Shown: positions 31,536-39,838, numbered from the stretch's first letter. The stretch: DNA of 46,480 bases from Trebonia sp035294225 (GCA_035294225.1 DATGLH010000052.1:1-46480), one strand, 5' to 3'. A program made the numbers and translations. Notes: generated from the sequence alone by a model not told the origin.

Positions 31536-31853
31536 CGATATGCCGGGCAATCGCCCGCGCGCAATCGCCCGCGCATGGCGCCGTCATTGGCAGGCCGGGC
31601 CGGCCGGGGGTGAATTCGCCCAATTTACGGGTGCGTGATCAGGCATTGTCACGACTCTGGCCCCGGGCGTGATTCCGCCGGGCCGCCGGGCGCCGGGCCG
31701 CCGGGGCGTCCGCGGCCCGGCGCCCGGCCGCGGCCCGGCCGCGGCATGAGCGCAGTGCCGGCCTGCCGCCTCACGTACCGGCAGCACGCGGGCCGTGCGC
31801 GCACGACGGGAACGCGCGCGCCGCGGGCGGCCGCCCGGCCGGACGCCGCATGG

Positions 31854-31912
31854 CCGAACGCCGCGCGACTGCCCGCCCGAACGCCGCGCGACTGCCCGGC
31901 CGAACGCCGCGC
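31854..31912. repeat. 23-bp-period GC-rich tandem repeat
   Basis: Two full copies of CCGAACGCCGCGCGACTGCC plus a third partial copy (CCGAACGCCGCGCG), in intergenic DNA. Confidence 0.8.
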
Positions 31913-32078
31913 GGCGGTCGCCGCGCACGGGTTCCCATAGCGGGCCGAGATTGCAAACGCGATACCATCGGTGTATTGTGCGGGAGCCGCCCGGGCGACG
32001 CAATAGCGTAATTCCGCGCGGGGTTAGTATGCCGCGCGGCCGGGATAGTAGCCGGGATAATCGAGGAGGTCGGCCGGC

Positions 32079-32942
32079 TTGCCTGAGTCTTCCGACGGGC
32101 CCACCGTCCTGCGCATCCTGCTGGGCATCCAGCTGCGGCGGCTGCGGGAGGCCAGGGGCATCACCGCCAGACAGGCGGCCATGGCGATACGCGCGTCGGA
32201 ATCCAAGATCAGCCGCATGGAACTGGGCCGGAACGCGATCCGCGAAATCGACGTGCTCGACCTGCTCACCCTGTACGGCGTGGACGCCGACGAGCGCGAG
32301 CAGCTCCTGGCGCTGGCCGAGCAGGCCAACCGTCCCGGCTGGTGGCACCGGTACAACGACATCCTGCCCGACTGGTTCCAGGCCTACGTCGGCATGGAGG
32401 AGGCGGCGCGGCTGATCCGCGTGTACGAGCCCCAGTTCATCCCGGGGCTGCTGCAAACCGAAGAGTACGCGGCCGCGGTCATATCGCTCGGCGACTTCCC
32501 CGTCGAGCAGGCCGAACGGCACGTCGTGCTCCGCAAGGAGCGCCAGCGCCGCTTCCGGGAAGGCAGGCTCAAGCTCTGGGTCGTCCTTGACGAGGCGGCG
32601 CTGCGGCGCCCGGTCGCCGGAATCGACGTGCAGCTCGAGCAGCTGCGCTACCTTCAGGAACAGAGCGGGACCACGTCGCTGAGCTTGCAGGTGATCCCGT
32701 TTGGCGTGGGCGGTCACGCGGCGCCTACCGGCTTCAGCATCCTCCGGTTCGCCGACCGCGACCTTCCGGACGTGGTGTACGTGGAGAACCTGACCAGCGC
32801 GCTGTACCTGGACAAGCAGGCCGAAGTGGACCGCTACCTGCTTGCCATGGAACGGCTGAGCCTCGTGGCCCATGAGCCGCAGCGAGCTCCGCAGATCCTC
32901 GGCGAGATCATCAGGGAACTGGAGGCGGTACGCGATGAGTAA
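32079..32942 (+). CDS. Scr1/WhiJ-like regulator (XRE helix-turn-helix + DUF5753)
   Basis: A 287-residue protein. An N-terminal XRE helix-turn-helix (about 12-65; ITARQAAMAIRASESKISRM) is followed by DUF5753 (about 100-280), recognised by YEPQFIPGLLQTEEYAAAV and the repeated LQVIPFGVGGHAA...FSILRF pattern. The TTG start has a strong Shine-Dalgarno sequence (GAGGAGGT). It overlaps the downstream DUF397 gene by 8 bp. In Streptomyces, relatives of this pair (WhiJ, AbaA-associated, Scr1/Scr2) influence sporulation and antibiotic production, and the pair has been described as toxin-antitoxin-like. Whether that holds here is inference. Confidence 0.93.
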   Translation: MPESSDGPTVLRILLGIQLRRLREARGITARQAAMAIRASESKISRMELGRNAIREIDVLDLLTLYGVDADEREQLLALAEQANRPGWWHRYNDILPDWFQAYVGMEEAARLIRVYEPQFIPGLLQTEEYAAAVISLGDFPVEQAERHVVLRKERQRRFREGRLKLWVVLDEAALRRPVAGIDVQLEQLRYLQEQSGTTSLSLQVIPFGVGGHAAPTGFSILRFADRDLPDVVYVENLTSALYLDKQAEVDRYLLAMERLSLVAHEPQRAPQILGEIIRELEAVRDE

Positions 32943-33171
32943 CGTGCGCAACGGGATGCCCGCGACCGAGCTGACCGAGCTGACCGGCGCCCGGTGGGTG
33001 AAGAGCAGCCGCAGCGGCCCGACAGGCGGGAACTGCGTGGAGGTGGCGTTCCTCACCGACGGCATGGTAGCCGTCAGGAACTCCAGGCACCCCGGCGGCC
33101 CCGCGCTGATGTTCTCCGCGCAGGAATGGGATGCCTTCGTCGGCGGTGCCAAGGACGGCGAGTTCGGCTGA
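32935..33171 (+). CDS. DUF397 protein, partner of the preceding regulator
   Basis: A 78-residue protein with ARWVKSSRSGPTGGNCVEVAF (about 19-39), VAVRNSRHPGG and FSAQEWDAFVGGAKDGEFG, the complete DUF397 signature. Its ATG lies inside the last codons of the regulator gene (8-bp overlap), indicating translational coupling. A strong hairpin follows 18 bp after the stop. Confidence 0.95.
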   Translation: MSNVRNGMPATELTELTGARWVKSSRSGPTGGNCVEVAFLTDGMVAVRNSRHPGGPALMFSAQEWDAFVGGAKDGEFG

Positions 33172-33188
33172 CCGGATTCCGGGCATAG

Positions 33189-33225
33189 GACGGCGGGCTC
33201 CCGCGCGGCGCGGGAGCCCGCCGTC
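33189..33225 (+). terminator. Strong hairpin terminator after the regulator/DUF397 pair
   Basis: GACGGCGGGCTCCCG pairs perfectly with CGGGAGCCCGCCGTC around a 7-nt loop and is followed by TTCTCTC. It lies between two convergent DUF397 genes and may serve both strands. Confidence 0.75.
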
Positions 33226-33305
33226 TTCTCTCCCCCCGGTCCGGTTGCTCAGGCCGGCCTGGTTCTCAAGGCCGCCAGCGAATCGACGCCCGCCAGGCGA
33301 GCGGG

Positions 33306-33515
33306 CTAGGCGAGCGGAGGATCGAATTCGCCCCTCTTGACGCCGACCAGGAACGCTTCCCACTCCTGCCGGGTGTAGACATGCGGCGCCTTGCCGCGGT
33401 CCTTCGAGTCGCGGACGGCGACGCCGCCGCCCGGCAGGTGTGCTACCTCCACGCAGTTCCCGGCGGCGCTGGCGCTGCTCTTGAACCAGTGCAGGCTGCT
33501 CGTATCCGTGTCCAT
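33306..33515 (-). CDS. DUF397 protein of the second, convergent pair
   Basis: A 69-residue protein with LHWFKSSASAAGNCVEVAHL (about 8-27), VAVRDSKDRGKAP and YTRQEWEAFLVGVKRGEFD, a full DUF397 domain. AGGAGGG precedes the ATG. It lies 59 bp downstream of its regulator gene rather than overlapping it, unlike the first pair. Confidence 0.95.
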   Translation of the reverse strand: MDTDTSSLHWFKSSASAAGNCVEVAHLPGGGVAVRDSKDRGKAPHVYTRQEWEAFLVGVKRGEFDPPLA

Positions 33516-33574
33516 CCGGTCCCTCCTAGAGTTGATCCATCCTCACCGCCGCGGCCCGGGTGCCGGGCGGCCGA

Positions 33575-34429
33575 TTAGCAAAGATCGCGGGCGGCCTGCG
33601 ATATCACGTCCGCGGACGCGCCCGGCGACAGCGCCGCTGCCCGGAGCCGGTCAAAGCTCTCCGAGCGCGCCCGCACCTCCTTGTCCTTCTCCAGGTAGAT
33701 AATCCCTGCCACGGACTCCACGTAGACCACTTGGGGATCGGAACGCTCCGGGAATTCCAGAATCGAGAAAGGCCCCCCGTGTGCCGCGTGAGCCCCGCAG
33801 GCGAACGGCAGGACCTGCAGCGTGACCCCCGGACGGCTGGCCTCCGCCAGCAGGTGGGCGAGCTGGCGGCGCATGACCGCCGCCCCGCCTACGGTCCGCC
33901 GGATCACCGCCTCGTCGAGGATCGCCCACAGCTCGAGCGGCGGATCGTCGTCGAACCGCGCCTGCCGCGCCATCCGCAGGTCTACCAGCCGGTCGATCTG
34001 CTCGGACGTATGCCGGGGGAACGTCTCCCTGAGGACGGCCCGCGCGTAGTCCGCCGTCTGCAACAACCCGTGCACCACCGAGATCTCATAGCTGCGAATC
34101 CCGGCCGTCTCCGCCTCCAGCCCGACATAGATGTCGAACCCGCTGGGCAGCACGTCGTCATAGGCGGCCCACCAGCCCTTGCGATGGCCCTCGCGCGCCA
34201 TGTTGACAAGGACTTGCCGCTGCGCGGCGTCGGTGACACCGTACGTTTCGAGCATCTGGTTCAGATAGGCCGATTTCGTGGGCGCCTTTCCCGTCTCGAT
34301 GCGCGACAGGGTCGACGGCGCGACACCGAGCTGCGCGGCCACCTCTTCCAGCTTGTAACCGCTGGATTCGCGAAGCCTGCGCAACTCTGTGCCAAGCCGG
34401 CGCCTTCGAACGGTCGGGCCGGTAGCCAT
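33575..34429 (-). CDS. Scr1/WhiJ-like regulator (XRE helix-turn-helix + DUF5753), second copy
   Basis: A 284-residue protein with an XRE domain (about 12-65; KLEEVAAQLGVAPSTLSRIE) and DUF5753 (about 95-280; YEISVVHGLLQTADYARAVL, LQVLPFACGAHAAHGGPFSI). The ATG at 34429 has GAGGAGG upstream; the frame extends further, but that part has no family similarity. It is only moderately similar to the first copy, so the two pairs are not a recent duplication. The pair is oriented towards the first, with the terminator between them. Confidence 0.93.
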   Translation of the reverse strand: MATGPTVRRRRLGTELRRLRESSGYKLEEVAAQLGVAPSTLSRIETGKAPTKSAYLNQMLETYGVTDAAQRQVLVNMAREGHRKGWWAAYDDVLPSGFDIYVGLEAETAGIRSYEISVVHGLLQTADYARAVLRETFPRHTSEQIDRLVDLRMARQARFDDDPPLELWAILDEAVIRRTVGGAAVMRRQLAHLLAEASRPGVTLQVLPFACGAHAAHGGPFSILEFPERSDPQVVYVESVAGIIYLEKDKEVRARSESFDRLRAAALSPGASADVISQAARDLC

Positions 34430-34548
34430 CGGAGGCCTCCTCGCTCTGCCAGCGAAATCCCGCGTTCTGGCCACACGGAATGAGCGGGCCGGCCAGTTCG
34501 CGCAGGACGATCCTGACAACCAGAACGATACAGCGGAACCAGGTGGAA

Positions 34549-34570
34549 TGAAATCGCATTCGCGATTTCA
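34549..34570. promoter_or_regulatory. Palindrome TGAAATCG-N6-CGATTTCA
   Basis: A perfect 8-bp inverted repeat with a 6-bp spacer lies 120-141 bp upstream of the second Scr1-like regulator, in an AT-rich stretch. It is a candidate operator for that protein. Confidence 0.5.
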
Positions 34571-34640
34571 CCCATGAAATTTGCTCTACGCACTTGCGCT
34601 ATATGGGCTTGCACCGACATCATCGTAAGGGCGGATCGCC

Positions 34641-34745
34641 GCGGCGCCTGGGCACCTGGAGCCGGGGACGCCTGAGCGCCGGGACGCCTGGGCGCCGGGA
34701 CCTGGGCACCTGGAGCCGGGACCTGGGCGCCGGGACCGGGAGAGC
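34641..34745. repeat. Degenerate GC-rich direct repeats
   Basis: Units of the type GCACCTGGAGCCGGGAC and GCGCCGGGACCTGGGC recur six to eight times with variation. Probably a slippage product; no frame is convincing. Confidence 0.7.
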
Positions 34746-34991
34746 GGCTCCCCGGACCGTGTCACCCGAAAGCCGCGACGCGGGCACGCGGCGCGAACTG
34801 CCCAAAAAAATCGAAAGATATTTTCAATCCATACCATTCGCTTCGCCAGGTCCCGCAGCCGCCGCCCAGAAGGGCAGAACAGCGGCAGAACAGACGTAGA
34901 GGACTCAACTCGCTGAACCGGCAACGAAGTAACCGGAAGCACTCCCCGGGTCCGGAATTCCGAATGCGCCACTTTGGGAGGGGACGCGCAG

Positions 34992-35591
34992 ATGGACACC
35001 CCCGCTGGATGCCGCCGAACGCCAGGCACGACACAGCGAGCCGCCGGCACGATCCTCGGCTCCGTCACGATCCCCGGCAGCCCGAAGGAGGTTTCCCGCG
35101 TCAGGGCCTTCATCGCGCGGTCCCTCGGCGCGGTGCCCGGCGTAGACTCCGACGCCGCGACCTTACTAACGTCCGAGCTGGTCACGAACGCCATCCTGCA
35201 CACCGGTTCGGGCACTGCCGGCGGCACGGTGACCGTCGTCGTCACCAGGGTGCGCGGCGGAGTCCTCGTCGAGGTGACCGACGGCGGCTCGCCGGACACG
35301 CCTACCGTCAAGGCCGACGTGCGCACGACCGACGGCCACGGGCTGTTCCTCGTGCAGCAGATCGCGACGCGGTGGGGCTACCTGCGGGAGCCGGCGGGCA
35401 CCACGGTCTGGTTCCACCTGGCCGCGGGCGAGAGCGGGCCGCCGGCGGAGGAAGCGGCGGGGTCAGCGGGGGCGGAGGAGGCGGCGGGAGCGGAGGACGG
35501 CTATCCCGCCGCGGCTTCGACCGCCGCGAGCACGCCGGCGCAGATCGCCGCCAGGTCGTCGTCTCCGGTTACGTACGGCGGCATCGTGTAG
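34992..35591 (+). CDS. RsbW/SpoIIAB-like ATP-binding regulatory protein (HATPase_c_2)
   Basis: A 199-residue protein with a GHKL ATPase domain at about 25-145: SELVTNAILHTGSG is the N-box (Glu, Asn), VEVTDGGSPD the G1 box and DGHGLFLVQQIATRWG the G2 box. Such proteins are serine kinases or anti-sigma factors, and in Actinomycetes many accompany Scr1/WhiJ-like and DUF397 genes, as here. The ATG at 34992 has GGGAGGGG before it. The last ~55 residues are Ala/Glu-rich, without family similarity, and the final 91 bp overlap the 3' end of bioA on the other strand. Confidence 0.9.
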   Translation: MDTPAGCRRTPGTTQRAAGTILGSVTIPGSPKEVSRVRAFIARSLGAVPGVDSDAATLLTSELVTNAILHTGSGTAGGTVTVVVTRVRGGVLVEVTDGGSPDTPTVKADVRTTDGHGLFLVQQIATRWGYLREPAGTTVWFHLAAGESGPPAEEAAGSAGAEEAAGAEDGYPAAASTAASTPAQIAARSSSPVTYGGIV

Positions 35592-36814
35592 ATCAGGTCG
35601 CGGAACGGCCGCAGCCAGACCCCGGCCCGCACCGCCGCCGCCGTGGCGGCGGCGGTGTCGACGTCGTGGTCAAGCTGCACCACCCCGATCGCGCCGAGCA
35701 CGCGGACGTCGGCAACGCCTTGCCGCCCGGCCGCCGGGGCGAGGCCTGCCCGCAGCCCTGCCTCGATGCGGCTCACCTCGGCGCGCCAGCCGCCGGGGTA
35801 GGTTCCGGCGCCGAGCAGCACGTCCAGGGAGGCGTTCGCCACCGCGCAGGCCAGCGGGTTCCCCATGAACGTGGGCCCGTGGGCGAGCACGGGCAGCTCC
35901 CCGTCCGCGATCCCCCTCGCCACCTCGCTGGTGGCGAGGGCCGCCGCGAGCGACAGGTATCCCCCGGTCAGCGCCTTGCCCACGCACATCACGTCGGGCG
36001 CGACACCGGCGTGCGCGGACGCGAACAGCGCCCCGGTCCGGCCGAACCCGGTGGCGATCTCGTCGAAGACCAGCAGCACGCCGGCCGCGTCGCAGGCCTC
36101 GCGCAGCACCCGCAGGTACGCCGGGTCGTGGAAGCGCATCCCGCCCGCTCCCTGCACGACCGGCTCCACGATCACCGCCGCGAGATCGTCTCTATGCCGT
36201 TCGATCAGCGCGCGCAGCGAGGCCGCGTACCCCTCGTCCACGCCGGCCGCGAAACCGGCCGGCGGGAGCCCGGCGAACACCTGGCGGGGCAGCACCCCGT
36301 CCCACATCCGGTGCATGCCGCCCTCGGGGTCGCACACGGACATTGCCATGAACGTGTCGCCGTGGTACCCGCCGCGCCAGGTCAGCAGCCGCTGTTTGCG
36401 CGGCATGCCCCGCGACCGCCAGTACTGCAGGCACATCTTGACCGCTACCTCGACGCTGACCGAGCCCGAGTCGCACAGGAACACGTGCTCAAGCCCGTGC
36501 GGCGCGAGGGCCGCGAGCCGGTCACAGAGCACCACGGCCGGCTCGTGGGTCAGGCCGCCGAACATCACATGGCTCATCCGCCCCAGTTGCTCCCGTGCGG
36601 CCGCGTCCAGCGCCGGGTGCGCATAGCCGTGGATCGCCGCCCACCACGACGACATGCCGTCGATGAGTTCGGCGCCGTCGGCGAGGCGCAGCCGTACCCC
36701 TTCGGCCGATGCCACGACCAGCGGCGGGTGGGTGCCCGGCATGGGCGCGTACGGGTGCCAGACACGGCGTCTGTCGAGCTCGATGAGCTTCCCGGGTGAA
36801 AGCACGACAGACAA
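35501..36814 (-). CDS. bioA: Adenosylmethionine-8-amino-7-oxononanoate aminotransferase (biotin synthesis)
   Basis: A 437-residue class III PLP enzyme converting 7-keto-8-aminopelargonate to 7,8-diaminopelargonate with SAM as amino donor. BioA-specific features are RRRVWHPYAPM (near the start) and DGMSSWWAAIHGYAHPALD (52-70). The PLP features are FDEIATGFGRTG (250-261) and the Schiff-base Lys280 in GKALTGG. It is full-length. No other biotin gene (bioF, bioD, bioB) is adjacent in the window, so it is either alone or separated from its pathway. Its 3' end overlaps the convergent RsbW-like gene by 91 bp. Confidence 0.95.
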   Translation of the reverse strand: MSVVLSPGKLIELDRRRVWHPYAPMPGTHPPLVVASAEGVRLRLADGAELIDGMSSWWAAIHGYAHPALDAAAREQLGRMSHVMFGGLTHEPAVVLCDRLAALAPHGLEHVFLCDSGSVSVEVAVKMCLQYWRSRGMPRKQRLLTWRGGYHGDTFMAMSVCDPEGGMHRMWDGVLPRQVFAGLPPAGFAAGVDEGYAASLRALIERHRDDLAAVIVEPVVQGAGGMRFHDPAYLRVLREACDAAGVLLVFDEIATGFGRTGALFASAHAGVAPDVMCVGKALTGGYLSLAAALATSEVARGIADGELPVLAHGPTFMGNPLACAVANASLDVLLGAGTYPGGWRAEVSRIEAGLRAGLAPAAGRQGVADVRVLGAIGVVQLDHDVDTAAATAAAVRAGVWLRPFRDLIYTMPPYVTGDDDLAAICAGVLAAVEAAAG

Positions 36815-36901
36815 TTATCGTTCCTGTTCCCCGGGGTGTCTTCCGGGTCAGGTGATTCCGAACGTACGCATGGTGTCTGCCCAGCGGTCAGTCCGAGCCC
36901 G

Positions 36902-37095
36902 GCAGCCAGGGGGAGGACGGGACTGCGGGCACAGCCCCAGAACGGCAGCCAGGGGGAGGAACGGGGCTGTGGCCCATCGCCCCATTCTTTCTGGGGCTGC
37001 GGGGCACAGCCCCAGAACGGCAGCCAGGTGGAGGAACGGGGCTGTGGCCCATCGCCCCATTCTTTTTGGGGCTGCGGGGCACAGCCCCAGAACGG
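36902..37095. repeat. 75-bp tandem repeat with internal hairpins
   Basis: Two near-identical 75-bp units (36929-37003, 37004-37078) have partial units on both sides. Each contains CAGCCCCAGAA and, 45-50 nt later, TTCTTTCTGGGGCTG (TTTTT in the second), able to pair as a strong hairpin. The unit is 25 codons long, so minus-strand frames repeat MGRWATAPFL-type peptides, probably incidental. It lies between the stop of der and the start of bioA. Confidence 0.9.
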
Positions 37096-37203
37096 TGGCG
37101 GCGGGGTTGGCGGCGGGGACGGCCGCGCGGGCGGGCGGCGCCGGCGTACGGGGGCGGGGCGAGGGGCTGCCCGCGGCGGAGCGGGCCGGGCGGGGCGAGG
37201 GGG

Positions 37204-38595
37204 CTACCCTCGGCGGGCGGCGGACCGGGCCGGGCGGGCGGCGGGCCTGCCGCCCTTGCCTGAGGCGCCCTTGCCGCGCTTTTCCCGCAGCCGCATGGAC
37301 ACCCTGATCGGGGTCCCCTCGAACCCGTACTCCTCGCGCAGCCGCCGTTCGATGAACCGCCGGTAGGTCTCCTCCAGGAACCCGGTGGTGAACAGCACGA
37401 AGTGCGGCGGCCTGGTCCCCGCCTGCGTGGCGAACAAGATCCTCGGCTGGCGGCCGCCGCGCATCGGCGGCGGGGTGGCCGCGACCAGCTGGCTGAGGAA
37501 CGCGTTGAGCTGCCCGGTAGGGACGCGCTGCTCCCAGCTTGCCAGTGACTGCTCAAGGGCGGGCACCAGCCTGTCGACATGCCGCCCGGTAACGGCGGAG
37601 ATGTTCACCCGGGGCGCCCAGCGCGCGTGGTGGAGCTGCCGCTCGATCTCCCGCTCCAGGTAGCGCCGACGCTCGGTATCGGTGAGGTCCCACTTGTTGT
37701 ACGCGATGACCAGCGCCCGGCCGGCCTCGATCACCATCGTGAGGATCCGCAGGTCCTGTTCGGTGAGCGGCTGGCTGGCGTCGATGAGCACGACCGCGAC
37801 CTCGGCGCGGTCCAGGGCACCCGCGGTGCGCAGCGCCGCGTAGTAGTCGGCGCCCTGGCTCTCCCGGAAGCGCCGCCTGATCCCCGCCGTGTCGACGAAC
37901 CGCCAGGTGGCGCCGCCGAGCTCGATGAGCTCGTCCACCGGGTCCCGGGTGGTGCCGGCCACCGGGTCGACCACCGCGCGCTGCTGCCCCGCGAGCTTGT
38001 TCAGCAGGCTGGACTTGCCGACGTTGGGACGGCCGATCAGCGCGACCCGGCGCGGCCCGGCCTCCGCCTGCCGTTCCGGCGGCGCCTCGGGCAGCGCCTC
38101 CAGGACCAGGTCAAGCAGGTCGCCGCTGCCCCGGCCGTGCATCGCGCTGACCATGACGGGCTCGCCGAGCCCGAGGGACCACAGCGACATGGCGTCGGCC
38201 TCGTTCCTGGCGTCGTCCACCTTGTTGGCGGCGAGCACGACCGGCTTGCCCGACCGGCGGAGCACGTTCGCGACCGCCTCGTCCTCGTCGGTGGCCCCGA
38301 CCCGCGCGTCGACCACGAACAGCACGGCGTCCGCCATGTCGACGGCGATCTTCGCCTGCTCGGCCACCTGCGCCGCCAGGCCCCGCGCCCGCGCCTCCCA
38401 GCCGCCGGTGTCCACCACCGTGAACGTCCGTCCGCGCCAGCTGGCGTCGTACGCGACCCGGTCCCTGGTGACGCCTGGCACGTCCTCCACGACCGCCTGC
38501 CGACTGCCCAGAATGCGGTTGACCAGCGTCGACTTGCCGACGTTCGGCCGTCCTACGACCGCCAGCACCGGCTGGCCGGCCTCAGATGCTCCCAC
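37204..38595 (-). CDS. der: Ribosome biogenesis GTPase Der (EngA)
   Basis: A 463-residue double-domain GTPase needed for 50S subunit maturation. The first G domain has GRPNVGKST (15-23), DTGG (62-65) and NKVD (124-127). The second has GRPNVGKSS (188-196), DTAG and NKWD, and a C-terminal KH-like domain follows (RGGRQPRILFATQAGTRPPHFVLFTT). It ends in a basic Lys/Arg/Gly tail, usual for the family. GTG start, 63 bp after the cmk stop and in the conserved cmk-der order. Confidence 0.97.
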   Translation of the reverse strand: MGASEAGQPVLAVVGRPNVGKSTLVNRILGSRQAVVEDVPGVTRDRVAYDASWRGRTFTVVDTGGWEARARGLAAQVAEQAKIAVDMADAVLFVVDARVGATDEDEAVANVLRRSGKPVVLAANKVDDARNEADAMSLWSLGLGEPVMVSAMHGRGSGDLLDLVLEALPEAPPERQAEAGPRRVALIGRPNVGKSSLLNKLAGQQRAVVDPVAGTTRDPVDELIELGGATWRFVDTAGIRRRFRESQGADYYAALRTAGALDRAEVAVVLIDASQPLTEQDLRILTMVIEAGRALVIAYNKWDLTDTERRRYLEREIERQLHHARWAPRVNISAVTGRHVDRLVPALEQSLASWEQRVPTGQLNAFLSQLVAATPPPMRGGRQPRILFATQAGTRPPHFVLFTTGFLEETYRRFIERRLREEYGFEGTPIRVSMRLREKRGKGASGKGGRPAARPARSAARRG

Positions 38596-38658
38596 GTGGT
38601 CCGTCCCCCTCCGCGGATGAGTCGGTGCCGCCGGGCATGCGCGACCTCTGGTTCGGTA

Positions 38659-39351
38659 TCAACTGCTCGAATCCCCCGCCCATGCGAGCGGCGCGCGCTC
38701 GCGGGCCAGCCTCGTGATCGCGTCGACCACCGCCGGCAGCGACATGTCGGTGGCGTCGATGAGCACCGCGTCTTCGGCCTTGGCGGACTGCGCCGCGTCC
38801 AGCCGGTCGCGGCGGGCCTGGTCCGCCGCGGTCACGTCGACCGCGGCGCCCTGCTCGGCCGCGCGGCGCTCCGCGCGCGCCTGGCTGTCCGCGGTCAGGA
38901 ACACCTTGAGCGGCGCGTGCGGGGCCACGACCGTGCCGATGTCCCGGCCTTCGGCGACGATCCCGGGCTGCGCGGCATCGATGATGCCGCGCTGCATGCC
39001 GATGAGGCGCTGCCTGACCTCGGGAACGCGCGCGACCACGCTGACCTGGGCAGAGACCTCTCTGCTCCGGATCTGCGCGGTGACGTCCATGCCGTCGACG
39101 CGGGTCCAGGGGTCGTCCGGGTCGGTGCTGACCTCGATCACCGGGTCCTTGACCCGGCTCGCGACCAGCCGCGCGTCGGCCGTGTCCTGGCCCTGGGAGA
39201 TGAGCCACCAGGTCAGGGCCCGGTACATCGCGCCAGTGTCCAGGTAGCGCAAGCCGAGCGCGCGCGCGACGCCCTTCGAGGCGCTCGACTTGCCGGCTCC
39301 CGACGGCCCGTCCACGGCTATGACAAACCCGCCCGGCACAGAAATTCCCAC
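38659..39351 (-). CDS. cmk: Cytidylate kinase
   Basis: About 230 residues; phosphorylates CMP and dCMP with ATP. The P-loop is DGPSGAGKSS (about 14-23), and family features LGLRYLDTGAMYRALT (about 33-48) and IVAEGRDIGTVVAP follow, with a lid-like arginine-rich segment near the end. The open frame extends to 39648, but the extra part is translated repeats and has no similarity. GTG at 39351 or GTG at 39339 (preceded by GGGGTGGGA) are the plausible starts. It is encoded just before der. Confidence 0.95.
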   Translation of the reverse strand: MGISVPGGFVIAVDGPSGAGKSSASKGVARALGLRYLDTGAMYRALTWWLISQGQDTADARLVASRVKDPVIEVSTDPDDPWTRVDGMDVTAQIRSREVSAQVSVVARVPEVRQRLIGMQRGIIDAAQPGIVAEGRDIGTVVAPHAPLKVFLTADSQARAERRAAEQGAAVDVTAADQARRDRLDAAQSAKAEDAVLIDATDMSLPAVVDAITRLARERAPLAWAGDSSS

Positions 39352-39398
39352 CCCGAAATGGTACCGGGAGCGACGATCTGCTCTTCCCCCCGCGCGTT

Positions 39399-39512
39399 GA
39401 CGCTCCCGCGCGGGGACGCGGGGAAGGGAACGCGGGGACGCTCCCGCGCGGGGACGCGGGAACGGGAACGCGGGGACGCTCCCGCGCGGGGACGCGGGGA
39501 CGGAAACGCGGG
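39399..39512. repeat. 38-bp tandem repeat upstream of cmk
   Basis: Three units begin GACGCTCCCGCGCGGGGACG at 39399, 39437 and 39475 (period 38 bp) and differ mainly in the middle (GGGGAAGGGAA, GGGAACGGGAA, GGGGACGGAAA). They lie just upstream of the cmk start and may fold into GC-rich hairpins. Confidence 0.9.
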
Positions 39513-39574
39513 GACGCGCGGGCAGGCGTGCCGGTGCCCGCCGGGGGGCGGCGTACCCGGCCGCGCCGGGGCCG

Positions 39575-39838
39575 CTAGCCGCTCTTGCGGCGGAACTGAC
39601 GGCGGCCGGCGGCAGGGCCGTGCGCGCCGTGGATCTTGCCGGCGTCACGGCCGCCCTGGCCCGAGCCTTCCGCGTGGATCTGGCGCTTGCGGTCCAGGGC
39701 CTCGCGGAACTTGCGCTTCACCTCGTCGAGCTCCGGCTTCCCCCCGCCGTCCTGCGCCGTGCCCGGCTCCGTATCGGCCTGCCCGGCGCCGGGCTCGGGG
39801 GCCTGCTTGGAGGCGTCCTGCTGCGCGCTTTCGGTCAT
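39575..39838 (-). CDS. DUF5302 domain small protein
   Basis: An 87-residue, highly charged, probably disordered protein. The C-terminal half, LDEVKRKFREALDRKRQIHAEG...KIHGAHGPAAGRRQFRRKSG, is the DUF5302 pattern found widely in Actinobacteria. Function unknown; the basic tail suggests nucleic-acid or ribosome contact (inference). The ATG at 39838 gives the usual length. It is inserted between tyrA and cmk in the housekeeping block. Confidence 0.82.
   Translation of the reverse strand: MTESAQQDASKQAPEPGAGQADTEPGTAQDGGGKPELDEVKRKFREALDRKRQIHAEGSGQGGRDAGKIHGAHGPAAGRRQFRRKSG

Larger units (their letters stand above)
31406..32078. other. Repeat-rich divergent intergenic region
   Basis: About 670 bp between the aldo/keto reductase and the Scr1-type regulator, with no convincing gene. 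It holds a 10-bp triplication, a twin 16-bp repeat and a 23-bp-period array. Near the regulator there are CCGGGATAGTAG / CCGGGATAATCG (adjacent 12-bp repeats, about 32041-32064) and a possible -10 TAGTAT (32025-32030). Confidence 0.5.
34430..34991. other. Divergent control region between the second regulator and the RsbW-like gene
   Basis: About 560 bp. It contains the palindrome at 34549-34570, a Gly/Pro-type low-complexity repeat (34641-34745), an AT-rich block around 34801-34850 (A7 run, GATATTTTC) and two close copies of GGCAGAACAG (34874-34893). No gene is supported. Confidence 0.45.

Noticed and set aside
36848..37060. A 70-aa minus-strand frame repeating MGRWATAPFL
   Set aside because: It is produced by the 75-bp repeat, whose length is a multiple of three; there is no Shine-Dalgarno sequence and several frames are equally open.
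39352..39648. N-terminal extension of cytidylate kinase by about 100 residues
   Set aside because: The extension is the translation of the 38-bp repeats, is Arg/Pro/Ala low-complexity and has no similarity to the family; normal GTG starts exist at 39351 and 39339.
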